14,272 bases of DNA from contig DASXYG010000119.1 in the NCBI GenBank assembly GCA_036502625.1, forward strand, positions 1-14,272, written 5' to 3'. Positions 1 to 6,582 of the stretch are shown in pieces. The translations under genes and the position numbers were made by a program. This stretch comes from DASXYG01 sp036502625. Lineage in GTDB: Bacteria; Actinomycetota; Actinomycetes; Streptosporangiales; Streptosporangiaceae. Under the pieces are notes generated by a model. That model did not search any database. It was not told the origin of the DNA and saw only the letters and a list, made by a program, of their open reading frames with translations. How positions within the stretch are numbered: the stretch's first letter is position 1; each line of letters starts with the position of its first letter.

Positions 1-42
1 TCGGGCCTTTGCAATGACCCGAAGTGATGCCACGCTCAGCCG

Positions 43-1470
43 GTGAGCAGCACGCAGACCCGGCCACCGCAGGGCGGATTCGACCGTTTCTTCGCGATCA
101 CCAGGCGCGGTTCCACCGTCGGCAGAGAGATCCGCGGCGGCGTGGCCACCTTCTTCACGATGGCGTACATCGTGGTGCTCAACCCGCTGATCATCGGCAC
201 CGCGCCGGACGTCCACCACAACATCCTGCACATCGGGCCGGTGGCCGCCGTGACGACGCTGGTCGCCGCGGTCCTGACGCTGCTGATGGGCCTGGTCGGC
301 AACTTCCCGCTGGCCATCGCGGCGGGCCTCGGCCTCAACGCGTTCCTCGCCTCGACGCTCGCCCCCCAGATGAGCTGGGCGGACGCCATGGGCCTCGTGG
401 TCATCGAGGGCCTGGTGATCATGGTGCTGGTGCTCACCGGGTTCCGTACGGCGATCTTCCGCGCCGTGCCGGCCCCGCTGAAGTCCGCGATCGCGGTCGG
501 CATCGGCCTGTTCATCGCGCTCGTCGGCCTGGTCGACGGCGGCATCGTGCACCGCATCCCGGACGCCGCGAAGACGACCGTCCCGGTCCAGCTCGGCGCC
601 ACCGGCAACCTCGCCGGGTGGCCGACGGTGGTCTTCATCGTCGGGCTCGCGATCGCGATCGTGCTGATCGTGCTCCGCGTCCGCGGCGCCATCCTGATCA
701 GCATCGTCGCCGCCACGGTCGTCGCGCTGATCGTCCAGGCGGCGTTCCACCCGACGACCTGGAGCCTGGTCACCCCGGGCGTCCCGCACACCCTGGTCAG
801 CCTGCCCGACCTGCACCTCCTCGGGCACTTCAGCCTGCTCGGCTCCTGGCAGCACGTCGGCGCGATCGCCGCCGTGCTGTTCGCGTTCACGCTGATCCTC
901 GCCGACTTCTTCGACGCCATGGGCACGATCGTGGGCATCGGCGCCGAGGCCGAGCTCCTGGACGAACACGGCGACCCGCCGCACATCGGCCGCATCTTCT
1001 TCGTCGACGGCCTGGCCGCGGCGGCGGGCGGCGCGGCGTCCGCGTCGTCCAACACCGGCTACGTCGAGTCGGCCGCCGGGGTCGGCGAGGGCGCGCGTAC
1101 GGGCCTGGCCAGCGTCGTCACCGCCATCCTGTTCGCCATCGCGATGTTCTTCACGCCGCTGGTGCAGATCGTGCCGTTCGAGGCGGCGACGCCCGCGCTG
1201 GTGGTGGTCGGCTTCCTGATGGCCACCCAGATCCGGCGCATCGACTTCACCGACTACTCGATCGCGATCCCCGCGTTCCTGACGATCGTGCTGATGCCGT
1301 TCACGTACTCGATCACCAACGGCATCGGCGCGGGCTTCGTCTCCTACGTCCTGATCAAGGTCTGCCAGCGCCAGGCGCGGCTGGTTCATCCGCTGATGTG
1401 GCTGGTCGCGCTGCTGTTCCTGGTGTACTTCGCGATCTCGCCGATCAAGGAACTCCTCCACCTGGGCTGA
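43..1470 (+). CDS. NCS2-family purine permease (AzgA-like adenine/guanine/hypoxanthine transporter)
   Basis: Likely a proton-coupled inner-membrane importer of purine bases, 475 aa, about the usual length for the AzgA/COG2252 branch of NCS2. Hydrophobic segments run through almost the whole protein. Two hallmark stretches are visible: ADFFDAMGTIVG near residues 286-297, and SSNTGYVESAAGVGEGARTG shortly after. These correspond to the substrate-site helices of this family, and their presence separates it from the UraA/xanthine branch. I chose the GTG at 43 because the N-terminal QTRPPQGGFDRFF run leads straight into the family's first conserved region (TVGREIRGGVATFFTMAYI). No clear Shine-Dalgarno precedes it, and the promoter lies off the window or very close to its edge. 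The marR gene follows after 138 bases on the same strand. Which purine it carries cannot be read from sequence alone. Confidence 0.93.
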   Translation: MSSTQTRPPQGGFDRFFAITRRGSTVGREIRGGVATFFTMAYIVVLNPLIIGTAPDVHHNILHIGPVAAVTTLVAAVLTLLMGLVGNFPLAIAAGLGLNAFLASTLAPQMSWADAMGLVVIEGLVIMVLVLTGFRTAIFRAVPAPLKSAIAVGIGLFIALVGLVDGGIVHRIPDAAKTTVPVQLGATGNLAGWPTVVFIVGLAIAIVLIVLRVRGAILISIVAATVVALIVQAAFHPTTWSLVTPGVPHTLVSLPDLHLLGHFSLLGSWQHVGAIAAVLFAFTLILADFFDAMGTIVGIGAEAELLDEHGDPPHIGRIFFVDGLAAAAGGAASASSNTGYVESAAGVGEGARTGLASVVTAILFAIAMFFTPLVQIVPFEAATPALVVVGFLMATQIRRIDFTDYSIAIPAFLTIVLMPFTYSITNGIGAGFVSYVLIKVCQRQARLVHPLMWLVALLFLVYFAISPIKELLHLG

Positions 1471-1510
1471 GCCCCGGCGACCCATGGGCACCTCCACGGC
1501 GTACGGCGCG

Positions 1511-1540
1511 TTACGCGGGCAGGGGACGGCCGGATACGCT
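1511..1540 (+). promoter_or_regulatory. Candidate promoter for the marR-MFS unit
   Basis: A -35-like TTACGC (1511-1516) and a -10-like TACGCT (1535-1540) are separated by 18 bases. That would start transcription near 1547, upstream of the palindromes at 1563-1612. An alternative -10, TATCGT at 1579-1584, overlaps the palindrome itself but has no convincing -35. Prediction from motif only. Confidence 0.3.
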
Positions 1541-1562
1541 GCCCCTCCTTCGCAGTGGCGGA

Positions 1563-1612
1563 ATACCGGGCACCCCGGTATCGTTAGCAAAGGTAATGAC
1601 TCAGGCTAATGA
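1563..1612. promoter_or_regulatory. Probable MarR operator region: 19-bp palindrome plus TTAGC/GCTAA repeats
   Basis: A perfect inverted repeat ATACCGGG-CAC-CCCGGTAT occupies 1563-1581. It is followed by a looser palindrome TTAgC-AAA-GgTAA (1584-1596) and by two direct repeats, GGTAATGA (1592-1599) and GCTAATGA (1605-1612). The second direct repeat contains the first possible marR start codon. Dimeric MarR proteins commonly repress their own operon from such sites, so autoregulation of marR and the MFS gene is the natural reading. Which element MarR binds is not determined. Confidence 0.55.
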
Positions 1613-2055
1613 ACATGTCGATGCCCAGTCAGACTCGGACCGACGCCGGGCTGTCCACCGCGCTGCGCGTCTCGGTGGCACGTCTGGCTCGCCGCTTGCG
1701 CGCGCAGCGCGCCGACTCGTCCCTTTCCGCGACCCAGATCGGGGTGCTGGGAGCGATCGAGAAACACGGGCCGATGAGCCCCGGCGAGCTGGCGGACCAC
1801 GAGAAGGTGAAGCCGCCCTCGATGACCCGGGTGATAGCGGGCCTGGAGGAGCGCGACCTGATCCAGCGGGCCGCGCATCCGACCGACCGGCGCCAAGTGG
1901 TCCTGGCGATCACGGAGAACGGCAAGCAGACGCTGCGGGAGACCCGGCGGATGCGGGAGGCGTGGCTGGTGCAGCGGCTGAAGGAGCTGAGCCCGGAGGA
2001 GAAGGCGACGCTCCGCGCGGCGGCGCCGATCCTGGAGAAGATCAGCCAGGCGTAA
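1609..2055 (+). CDS. MarR-family transcriptional regulator
   Basis: A winged-helix regulator of 148 aa, normal for MarR. The DNA-binding core is clear: SATQIGVLGAIEKHGPMSPG (about residues 40-59), then the recognition-helix segment KVKPPSMTRVIAGLEERDLI and the wing HPTDRRQVVLAITENG (about residues 95-110). Flanking helices would form the dimer interface. Possible ATG starts are at 1609, 1615 and 1621. None has a strong Shine-Dalgarno; a weak CAGG at 1602-1605 fits 1615 best by spacing. The gene ends in TAA at the exact point where the MFS protein begins, so the two are translationally coupled. It most likely represses this operon until a small ligand, perhaps an MFS substrate, releases it. 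The ligand is unknown. Confidence 0.9.
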   Translation: MNMSMPSQTRTDAGLSTALRVSVARLARRLRAQRADSSLSATQIGVLGAIEKHGPMSPGELADHEKVKPPSMTRVIAGLEERDLIQRAAHPTDRRQVVLAITENGKQTLRETRRMREAWLVQRLKELSPEEKATLRAAAPILEKISQA

Positions 2056-3347
2056 AGAAGACCGGCATCCACGCGGTCTTCCGTTCTCTCACCACCCGCA
2101 ACTACCGCCTGTACGCCTCCGGCCAGCTCGTCTCCAACTCCGGCACCTGGATGCAGCGCACCGCGCAGGACTGGCTGGTGCTCACCCTCCCCGGGGGCGG
2201 CGGCACGGCGGTCGGCATCACCACCGCGATGCAGTTCCTCCCGCTGCTGCTGTTCGGCATGTACGGCGGTGTCCTCGCCGACCGGTTCAACAAGCGCCAC
2301 CTGCTGATGGTCACCCAGGCCATCATGGGCACGCTCGCCCTCGTCCTCGGCATCCTCGTCGTCACCGGCACCGCCCGCGTGTGGCACGTCTACATCCTGG
2401 CGTTCTGCCTCGGCTCGACCACCGTGCTCGACAACCCCACCCGGCAGACGTTCGCCGTGGAGATGGTCGGCCGCAAGGACCTCCCCAACGCCGTCGCGCT
2501 GAACAGCGCCACCTTCAACCTCGGCCGCATCCTCGGCCCGGCGATCGCGGGCACGCTGATCGCCGCCGTCGGCACCGGCACCGTCTTCCTGCTGAACGCC
2601 GCGTCCTTCGTCGCCGTCCTGACCAGCCTGAAGCTGATGAACCCGAAGGAGCTGCACACCGTCGACCCGGTGCCGCGCGCCAAGGGCCAGCTCCGCGAGG
2701 GCCTGCGCTACATCGCGAGCCGCCGCGACCTGTCGCTGCTGCTCGTCCTGATCGCGTTCGTCGCCACCTTCGCGATGAACTCGCAGATCACCAACGCGCT
2801 GATGTCGAAGCAGGTGTTCCACAGCGGCGCCCAGGCGTTCGGCCTGGCGTCCACGGCCATCGCGGTCGGCGCGGTCATCGGCGCGCTGCTGTCCGCGCGC
2901 CGCGGCCACCCCCGCCAGCGGCTCCTGCTCACGGCCGCGATCGTGTTCTCGCTGCTGGACATCGCCGCCGGCCTGTCACCGTGGTACTGGCTGTTCCTCA
3001 TCCTCCTGGTGCCGACCGGCATCACGATGATGACGCTGAACAACACCGCCAACGCCACCATGCAGCTCTCGGTCACCCCGGAGCTCCGCGGCCGTGTGAT
3101 GAGCGTCTACCTGGTGGTCTTCATGGGCGGCAACCCCGTCGGCGCCCCGGCCATCGGCTGGATCTCCGAGACGTTCGGCGCCCGCTGGAGCCTCATCGGC
3201 GGCGGCGCCATCGCGGCCACCGCGGCCATCGGCGTGGCCATCGCCCTGAGCCGCGTCCGCGGCCTGAGCGTCCGCCCCCGGTTCCGCCCGCGCCCCCACC
3301 TCCAGGTCACGACCAAGAGCATCCAGGTCGAGCCCAACAGCGGCTGA
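2052..3347 (+). CDS. MFS transporter, DHA3/EntS-like drug or siderophore exporter; start codon unclear
   Basis: A major facilitator protein of about 431 aa with 12 predicted membrane segments, resembling the MFS_3 (EntS/DHA3) group. It opens with the family-typical HAVFRSLTTRNYRLYASGQ. The cytoplasmic motif A equivalent is GGVLADRFNKRHLL, and NPTRQTFAVEMV lies in the fourth to fifth helices. The C-terminus is a basic, Arg/Pro-rich cytosolic tail. Coding similarity begins at base 2052, where the triplet is GTA, not a start codon, and GTAA also holds the marR stop. The only upstream in-frame GTG I find nearby is at 1962, giving a 30-residue Gly/Pro/Glu-rich extension; the first ATG, 2151, would remove helix 1. 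The boundary given is where family-like sequence starts, not a proven start. Coupling to MarR suggests regulated efflux; the substrate is unknown. Confidence 0.85.
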   Translation, partial: VKKTGIHAVFRSLTTRNYRLYASGQLVSNSGTWMQRTAQDWLVLTLPGGGGTAVGITTAMQFLPLLLFGMYGGVLADRFNKRHLLMVTQAIMGTLALVLGILVVTGTARVWHVYILAFCLGSTTVLDNPTRQTFAVEMVGRKDLPNAVALNSATFNLGRILGPAIAGTLIAAVGTGTVFLLNAASFVAVLTSLKLMNPKELHTVDPVPRAKGQLREGLRYIASRRDLSLLLVLIAFVATFAMNSQITNALMSKQVFHSGAQAFGLASTAIAVGAVIGALLSARRGHPRQRLLLTAAIVFSLLDIAAGLSPWYWLFLILLVPTGITMMTLNNTANATMQLSVTPELRGRVMSVYLVVFMGGNPVGAPAIGWISETFGARWSLIGGGAIAATAAIGVAIALSRVRGLSVRPRFRPRPHLQVTTKSIQVEPNSG

Positions 3348-3356
3348 CCCGTACGC

Positions 3357-3923
3357 TCAGCGGGCCCGCAGCCCGTCGAGCACGACCTCCACGCGCCTGG
3401 CCCGTACGGCGTCGTCCACCGCCCCCTGCCCCTCAAGGCCGACGACCGCGCCGAGCACGGCATGGACGTCCGCCAGGTCGACGTCGCCGCGGACCGCGCC
3501 GGACCCCTGTGCGTCGTCGAGCAGCCGCCCGAGCTCCGCCGTCATCTCCTCCCCGGCGGCGCGCATCTCCGGCCCGCCCTCCGCGGAGCCGAACGCCGCG
3601 GACAACGACCGGTTGTGCGCGGCCTGCTCGACGGTCGCCCGTACGAGCGTGAAGAACGCGTCGCCCGGCCCGTGCTCGGTGCGCAGCGCCCGCGCCATCC
3701 GCGTCAGCTCCTGGAAGCGCGCCGCGATGATCGCGCCGAACAGCGCCTCCTTGGTCGGGAAGTGCCGGTGGATCGTGCCCGGCCCGACCCCGGCGCGCCG
3801 CGCGATCTCCCGCAGGTTGACGTCCGGGCCGTCGGCCGCGAACGCCGTACGCGCGGCGTCGAGGATCTTCTCCCGGTTGGCGCGGGCGTCCGCACGCAGC
3901 GGACGCGGCGCTGATTCGGCCAC
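3357..3923 (-). CDS. TetR-family transcriptional regulator
   Basis: A 188-aa repressor of normal TetR size. The N-terminal helix-turn-helix is plain: ANREKILDAARTAFAADG (about residues 15-32), then NLREIARRAGVGPGTIHRHF (about 36-55) and the conserved PTKEALFGAI. The C-terminal half is Ala-rich and helical, for ligand binding and dimerisation. The start is GTG at 3923, supported by GGGAGG at 3930-3935, six bases upstream. It is divergent from the QorB-like gene, and two copies of CGGGTC-N4-GACCCG lie between them, so it very probably controls that gene and perhaps itself. It is convergent with the MFS gene across only 9 bp. The inducer is not predictable; a quinone or electrophile would fit the neighbour. 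Confidence 0.92.
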   Translation of the reverse strand: MAESAPRPLRADARANREKILDAARTAFAADGPDVNLREIARRAGVGPGTIHRHFPTKEALFGAIIAARFQELTRMARALRTEHGPGDAFFTLVRATVEQAAHNRSLSAAFGSAEGGPEMRAAGEEMTAELGRLLDDAQGSGAVRGDVDLADVHAVLGAVVGLEGQGAVDDAVRARRVEVVLDGLRAR

Positions 3924-3936
3924 GCGGCCCCTCCCG

Positions 3937-3965
3937 TTGTAACCGGGTCGGCCGACCCGTATAGT
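3937..3965 (+). promoter_or_regulatory. Promoter of the QorB-like gene
   Basis: TTGTAA (3937-3942) and TATAGT (3960-3965) are separated by exactly 17 bp, a good housekeeping sigma-factor promoter for an actinomycete. Transcription would start near 3972, giving a leader of about 41 nt. The 17-bp spacer is almost entirely filled by operator O1. The same interval must also hold the tetR promoter on the other strand; TTGCAC (complement of 3964-3969) is a possible -35 for it, but its -10 is unclear. Confidence 0.6.
3944..3959. promoter_or_regulatory. TetR operator O1
   Basis: A perfect 16-bp palindrome, CGGGTCGGCCGACCCG, sits between the -35 and -10 hexamers of the QorB-like promoter. A dimer bound here would block RNA polymerase directly. 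Its half-site CGGGTC recurs in O2, which supports a common binder; the adjacent tetR gene is the obvious one. Confidence 0.7.
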
Positions 3966-3970
3966 GCAAG

Positions 3971-3986
3971 CGGGTCACTCGACCCG
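3971..3986. promoter_or_regulatory. TetR operator O2
   Basis: CGGGTC-ACTC-GACCCG is a 16-bp site with the same 6-bp arms as O1 but a non-symmetric centre. Its centre is 27 bp from that of O1. It covers the predicted +1 of the QorB-like transcript, so two dimers could bind cooperatively and shut the promoter. Confidence 0.68.
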
Positions 3987-4012
3987 GTTCTCATTCAACC
4001 ACGGGAGACACC

Positions 4013-4873
4013 TTGATCGTCATCACGGGCGCCGGCGGCGCGCTCTTCGGCAGGCCGGTCCTCGACGCGCTGCTGAAGCTGGTGCCGGCCGACCGGATCA
4101 TCGCCGGATCCCGGTCCCCCGGCCAGGCGGCCTGGCCCGCCGACGTCCGCGTACGCCGCCTGGACTTCGACGACGCCGACTCCCTGGCCGCCGGGTTCGC
4201 CGGCGCCCGCACCGTCCTGGTCAACGGCACGAACTACGGGACGCCACCGGACCACCGCCGCGCGCAGCACGCACGGGCCCTGCGCGCCGCCGTCGCCGCC
4301 GGGGCCGCGCGGATCGTCTACACGACCTGGCCCGACCCGGACCGCTCCCCGCTGCCGTCGATGGCCGACTTCGCGGAATCCGAGGCGCTGCTGCGCGGCC
4401 TGCCGGTCGACTGGACGATCCTGCGCACGACGTACGGCCTGGCGCAGACGGTGGGCCGCGACGTCACCACGGCGATCGCCACGGGCGTCCTCGCGGCGCC
4501 GGCCGAGGGCGCGCGGACGACCCCGGCGCACATCGACGACCTCGCCGAGGCGACCGCCCGCGTGCTCGCGTCGGACGGCCATGCGGGACGCCGGTACACC
4601 CTCACCGCGGCCGACACCGTCGACTGGCCGGACCTGGCGCGGCTCGCCTCGCGGATCGCCGGCCGCCCGATCGCGTACCGGCCCATCTCCGACGACGCGT
4701 TCACGGACGCGATGCGCGCCCAGGGCGTACCGGACGCGACGGCGGAGCTGCTGCTGGCCGTCTACCAGGCGTTCCGGCAGGGCTGGACGGCCGACCCCGC
4801 ACCGGACCTCGGCGCGCTCCTCGGCCGCGCACCGCGTACGGCCATCGACGCGGTCGCCGCGGTCACCGGCTAG
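4013..4873 (+). CDS. NAD(P)-binding Rossmann oxidoreductase, QorB/NmrA-like (atypical SDR)
   Basis: A cytosolic 286-aa protein, the same length as E. coli QorB (YtfG), an NADPH-dependent quinone reductase. The N-terminus MIVITGAGGALFGRPVLDAL carries the glycine-rich nucleotide loop (residues 5-13). Further landmarks follow QorB layout: RRLDFDDADSLAAGFAGA, AAGAARIVYTTW, the VDWTILRTTYGL strand-helix, and a C-terminal SDDAFTDAMRAQGVPD substrate-lid region. The classical YxxxK dyad of typical SDRs is not obvious, as expected for atypical SDRs. The start is TTG at 4013, preceded by GGGAG at 4003-4007. The divergent TetR and its two operators suggest induction by a quinone or other reactive compound. 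It converges with the lipoprotein gene across 6 bp. Enzyme activity is inferred; an NmrA-type sensor role is the alternative. Confidence 0.85.
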   Translation: MIVITGAGGALFGRPVLDALLKLVPADRIIAGSRSPGQAAWPADVRVRRLDFDDADSLAAGFAGARTVLVNGTNYGTPPDHRRAQHARALRAAVAAGAARIVYTTWPDPDRSPLPSMADFAESEALLRGLPVDWTILRTTYGLAQTVGRDVTTAIATGVLAAPAEGARTTPAHIDDLAEATARVLASDGHAGRRYTLTAADTVDWPDLARLASRIAGRPIAYRPISDDAFTDAMRAQGVPDATAELLLAVYQAFRQGWTADPAPDLGALLGRAPRTAIDAVAAVTG

Positions 4874-4879
4874 CGCGGC

Positions 4880-5494
4880 TCAGGGGGTCTGGGTCGCGCC
4901 GGGCGTCGCGGTGGCGCCGGGCTTGTGCGGGTGCTGGCCCTTCTTGGCCTGCGGCTGGCTCGCGCGGGGCTTGGGCGCCGGCGGGTACGTCGCGAAGTAC
5001 GTGTCGCGGACGAGCACCGGGACGTCCACCTGGAGGGCGCCCGCGTGCGCGAAGGTGAAGGTCACCTTGACGAACTCGCCGCCGTTCAGCGGCTTGGCGA
5101 GCTTGCCGAGGGTGACGGCCGGGTGCTGGCCCGTGCGGATGGCCTTGCCGGGCGCGACGTCGATGCCGCCGCCGCTGATCTTCGCGGCGCCGAACGTGCC
5201 GTCGGTGGAGATGCTCTGCAGCCGGTCGCCCGCGGTGCCGTCGTTGGACAGCGTGACGTAGAGCGGGGCCAGGTCGCCGGGCTTGACCTGCGCGCCGGGC
5301 GCGGGGCCGAGGATGAACGTGTCGCGCAGCTTCATGCTGGAGATGCGGGCGTCGGTGCCCTCGGTGGCGGAGAACGGCTTGTTCGTCTGCGCGTCGGCTC
5401 CGGCGGCGCAACCGGCCGCGACCGGGGTCAGCGCGGCCACAGCGGCGAGGGCTACGGCACCTCGACGGCCACGACGGATCAACGCGTCGAACAC
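4880..5494 (-). CDS. Secreted lipoprotein with PCu(A)C (DUF461)-like domain lacking copper ligands
   Basis: A 204-aa exported lipoprotein. The signal peptide has a basic start (RRGRRG), a hydrophobic core, and a lipobox-like VAAGC with the acylated cysteine at residue 29. The -3 residue is Ala rather than the usual Leu/Val, so acylation is likely but not certain. The body matches the PCu(A)C beta-sandwich: LAPLYVTLSNDGTAGDRLQS, then IDVAPGKAIRTGQHPAVTLG, then KPLNGGEFVKVTFTFAHAG and LQVDVPVLV. The H/M motif that binds Cu(I) in true PCu(A)C proteins is largely gone. About 35 C-terminal residues form a Pro/Lys/Thr-rich, wall-spanning-type tail. The start is GTG at 5494, with AGGAG (complement of 5503-5507) eight bases upstream. 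Its role is unknown; copper delivery seems unlikely. Confidence 0.82.
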   Translation of the reverse strand: MFDALIRRGRRGAVALAAVAALTPVAAGCAAGADAQTNKPFSATEGTDARISSMKLRDTFILGPAPGAQVKPGDLAPLYVTLSNDGTAGDRLQSISTDGTFGAAKISGGGIDVAPGKAIRTGQHPAVTLGKLAKPLNGGEFVKVTFTFAHAGALQVDVPVLVRDTYFATYPPAPKPRASQPQAKKGQHPHKPGATATPGATQTP

Positions 5495-5507
5495 AGGAGG
5501 AACTCCT
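5495..5507 (-). promoter_or_regulatory. Shine-Dalgarno of the lipoprotein gene inside a small inverted repeat
   Basis: Read on the minus strand, AGGAG-TTC-CTCCT lies immediately before the GTG start. The first arm is the ribosome-binding site and the second arm is its perfect complement, so the leader could fold back on its own Shine-Dalgarno. Five base pairs with a 3-nt loop is small, and it may have no effect. It does settle GTG 5494 as the start. Confidence 0.5.
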
Positions 5508-5612
5508 AGACACACGGCTGCTGGTGGACGCGGCCGCACGCGCATCCGCGGCGCCGCGCGCCTAGCGTAGCGACCATCACCGCCGCGCTCGCACGGACCC
5601 CCGAATCGGCCG

Positions 5613-6350
5613 CTACGACCACCCGAGCGCGGGCGCCCCCGCCCCGGGGTAGGCGAGCTTCCCCAGCGCGCCGAGGAGATCCGCACCCGGCCGCCTGGAC
5701 AACCGCGACCGCTCGCCGCCCACGATTCCGTCGGTGTGCACGAGGATCGCCGCCAGGCCCGCCGGGTGGTACGTCCGCGCCAGGACGCCGCCGGTGTCGT
5801 CGGCGGCCACGACGCCCTGCCCCGCGCGCCGCGCGGCATCGCTGAGCTCCTTCGCGGAGGCGCCCGTGGACACGAGGTAGACGGTGACGGGCACCTGCCG
5901 CGCGTGCCACGCGATCTGCCCGATGGTCGTACCGCACCGGCAGCGGCGCGGCACCGTCAGCACCACGGCGGCGCTGATGTCGCCGAAGGACTTGGGCTTC
6001 CCGTTGACGCGCAGCGTGCCGTCGGGCAGCCGGCCGCCCGCGCGGCCGACCGGCGCGATCGACTGCGCGGCCGTCGGCTGTGTGCGCACGGGCTCGACGG
6101 CCTGCGGGGCCAGTACGGTCATCAGCGTCGCCGCGGTCGCGACGATGACCAGCACGCCGGCGACGAGCGGCGGGATCGGCCCATAGCGCAGCAGGGGACG
6201 GACGAGCGCGTGCACCAACCGCTCGCGGCGACGTTGCCGCTGCTCACGGCGGTACGCCTGCACATCGCGGTCGAGCTCGCGCGCGTCGTCGGGGATCTCC
6301 ACATCGACGGGCGGCAGACCGTAGTCGTCGGGGTCGTTCCCCAGCCCCAC
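5613..6350 (-). CDS. Membrane-anchored protein with probable thioredoxin-like extracytoplasmic domain (CxC)
   Basis: A 245-aa protein. An acidic then Arg-rich cytosolic N-terminus (RREQRQRRRER, about residues 34-44) leads to one membrane segment (about 60-80). A linker is followed by an outside domain (about 105-245). That domain has the order expected of a thioredoxin fold: strand ISAAVVLTV, cysteine pair CRC (137-139) at the start of a helix, strand VTVYLVSTG, strand GQGVVAADDTG, and a YHPAGLAAILVHTDGIVGG segment like the end of TlpA/redoxin domains. The usual CxxC is replaced by CxC, and the cis-Pro position reads as Ala. I chose GTG 6350 because AGGAGG lies six bases upstream; the longer in-frame ATG at 6446 has no such site. 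It is divergent from carD. The fold assignment is inference, and no named family was recognised. Confidence 0.72.
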   Translation of the reverse strand: MGLGNDPDDYGLPPVDVEIPDDARELDRDVQAYRREQRQRRRERLVHALVRPLLRYGPIPPLVAGVLVIVATAATLMTVLAPQAVEPVRTQPTAAQSIAPVGRAGGRLPDGTLRVNGKPKSFGDISAAVVLTVPRRCRCGTTIGQIAWHARQVPVTVYLVSTGASAKELSDAARRAGQGVVAADDTGGVLARTYHPAGLAAILVHTDGIVGGERSRLSRRPGADLLGALGKLAYPGAGAPALGWS

Positions 6351-6524
6351 ACCGCACCTCCTGGGTCCGGGTCGCGCCGGCAGTCCCCTCCAGTATGAAT
6401 CCTCCGGCGCGCCGCCGTATCCCCTCGCGCGCACGCTTGTGGACAAGAATTGCGGCGAACGGGAACAAGCACTTCGACAAGCCGGTAAAATGGCGCCTGA
6501 CCTGCATTTATGTGCGGAAACCAG

Positions 6525-6554
6525 TTCCGGCGCACGGGTGAAGCGTGGTATCCT
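6525..6554 (+). promoter_or_regulatory. Candidate carD promoter (extended -10)
   Basis: TGG-TATCCT (6546-6554) is an extended -10 element. TTCCGG at 6525-6530 is a weak -35 with 18-bp spacing. The start would be near 6561, 22 nt before the carD ATG. An imperfect inverted repeat (GTGC-GGAA ... TTCC-GGC-GCAC, 6512-6535) overlaps the -35. A second possibility further upstream is described in the findings. Confidence 0.4.
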
Positions 6555-6582
6555 ATTCGACAGCGGAAGGGGTACTTACCAC

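Noticed and set aside
24..3347. A single open frame of more than 1,100 codons spanning the permease, marR and the MFS gene
   Set aside because: Only its last 430 codons or so show protein-family features; the earlier part is Arg/Pro/Gly-rich shadow of the permease and MarR frames. It is open only because stop codons are rare at high GC.
6439..6582. A longer CarD beginning at an ATG in the intergenic region
   Set aside because: CarD family proteins begin at MTFQVGDTVVYP, and the extra 48 residues are encoded by promoter DNA with no family similarity.
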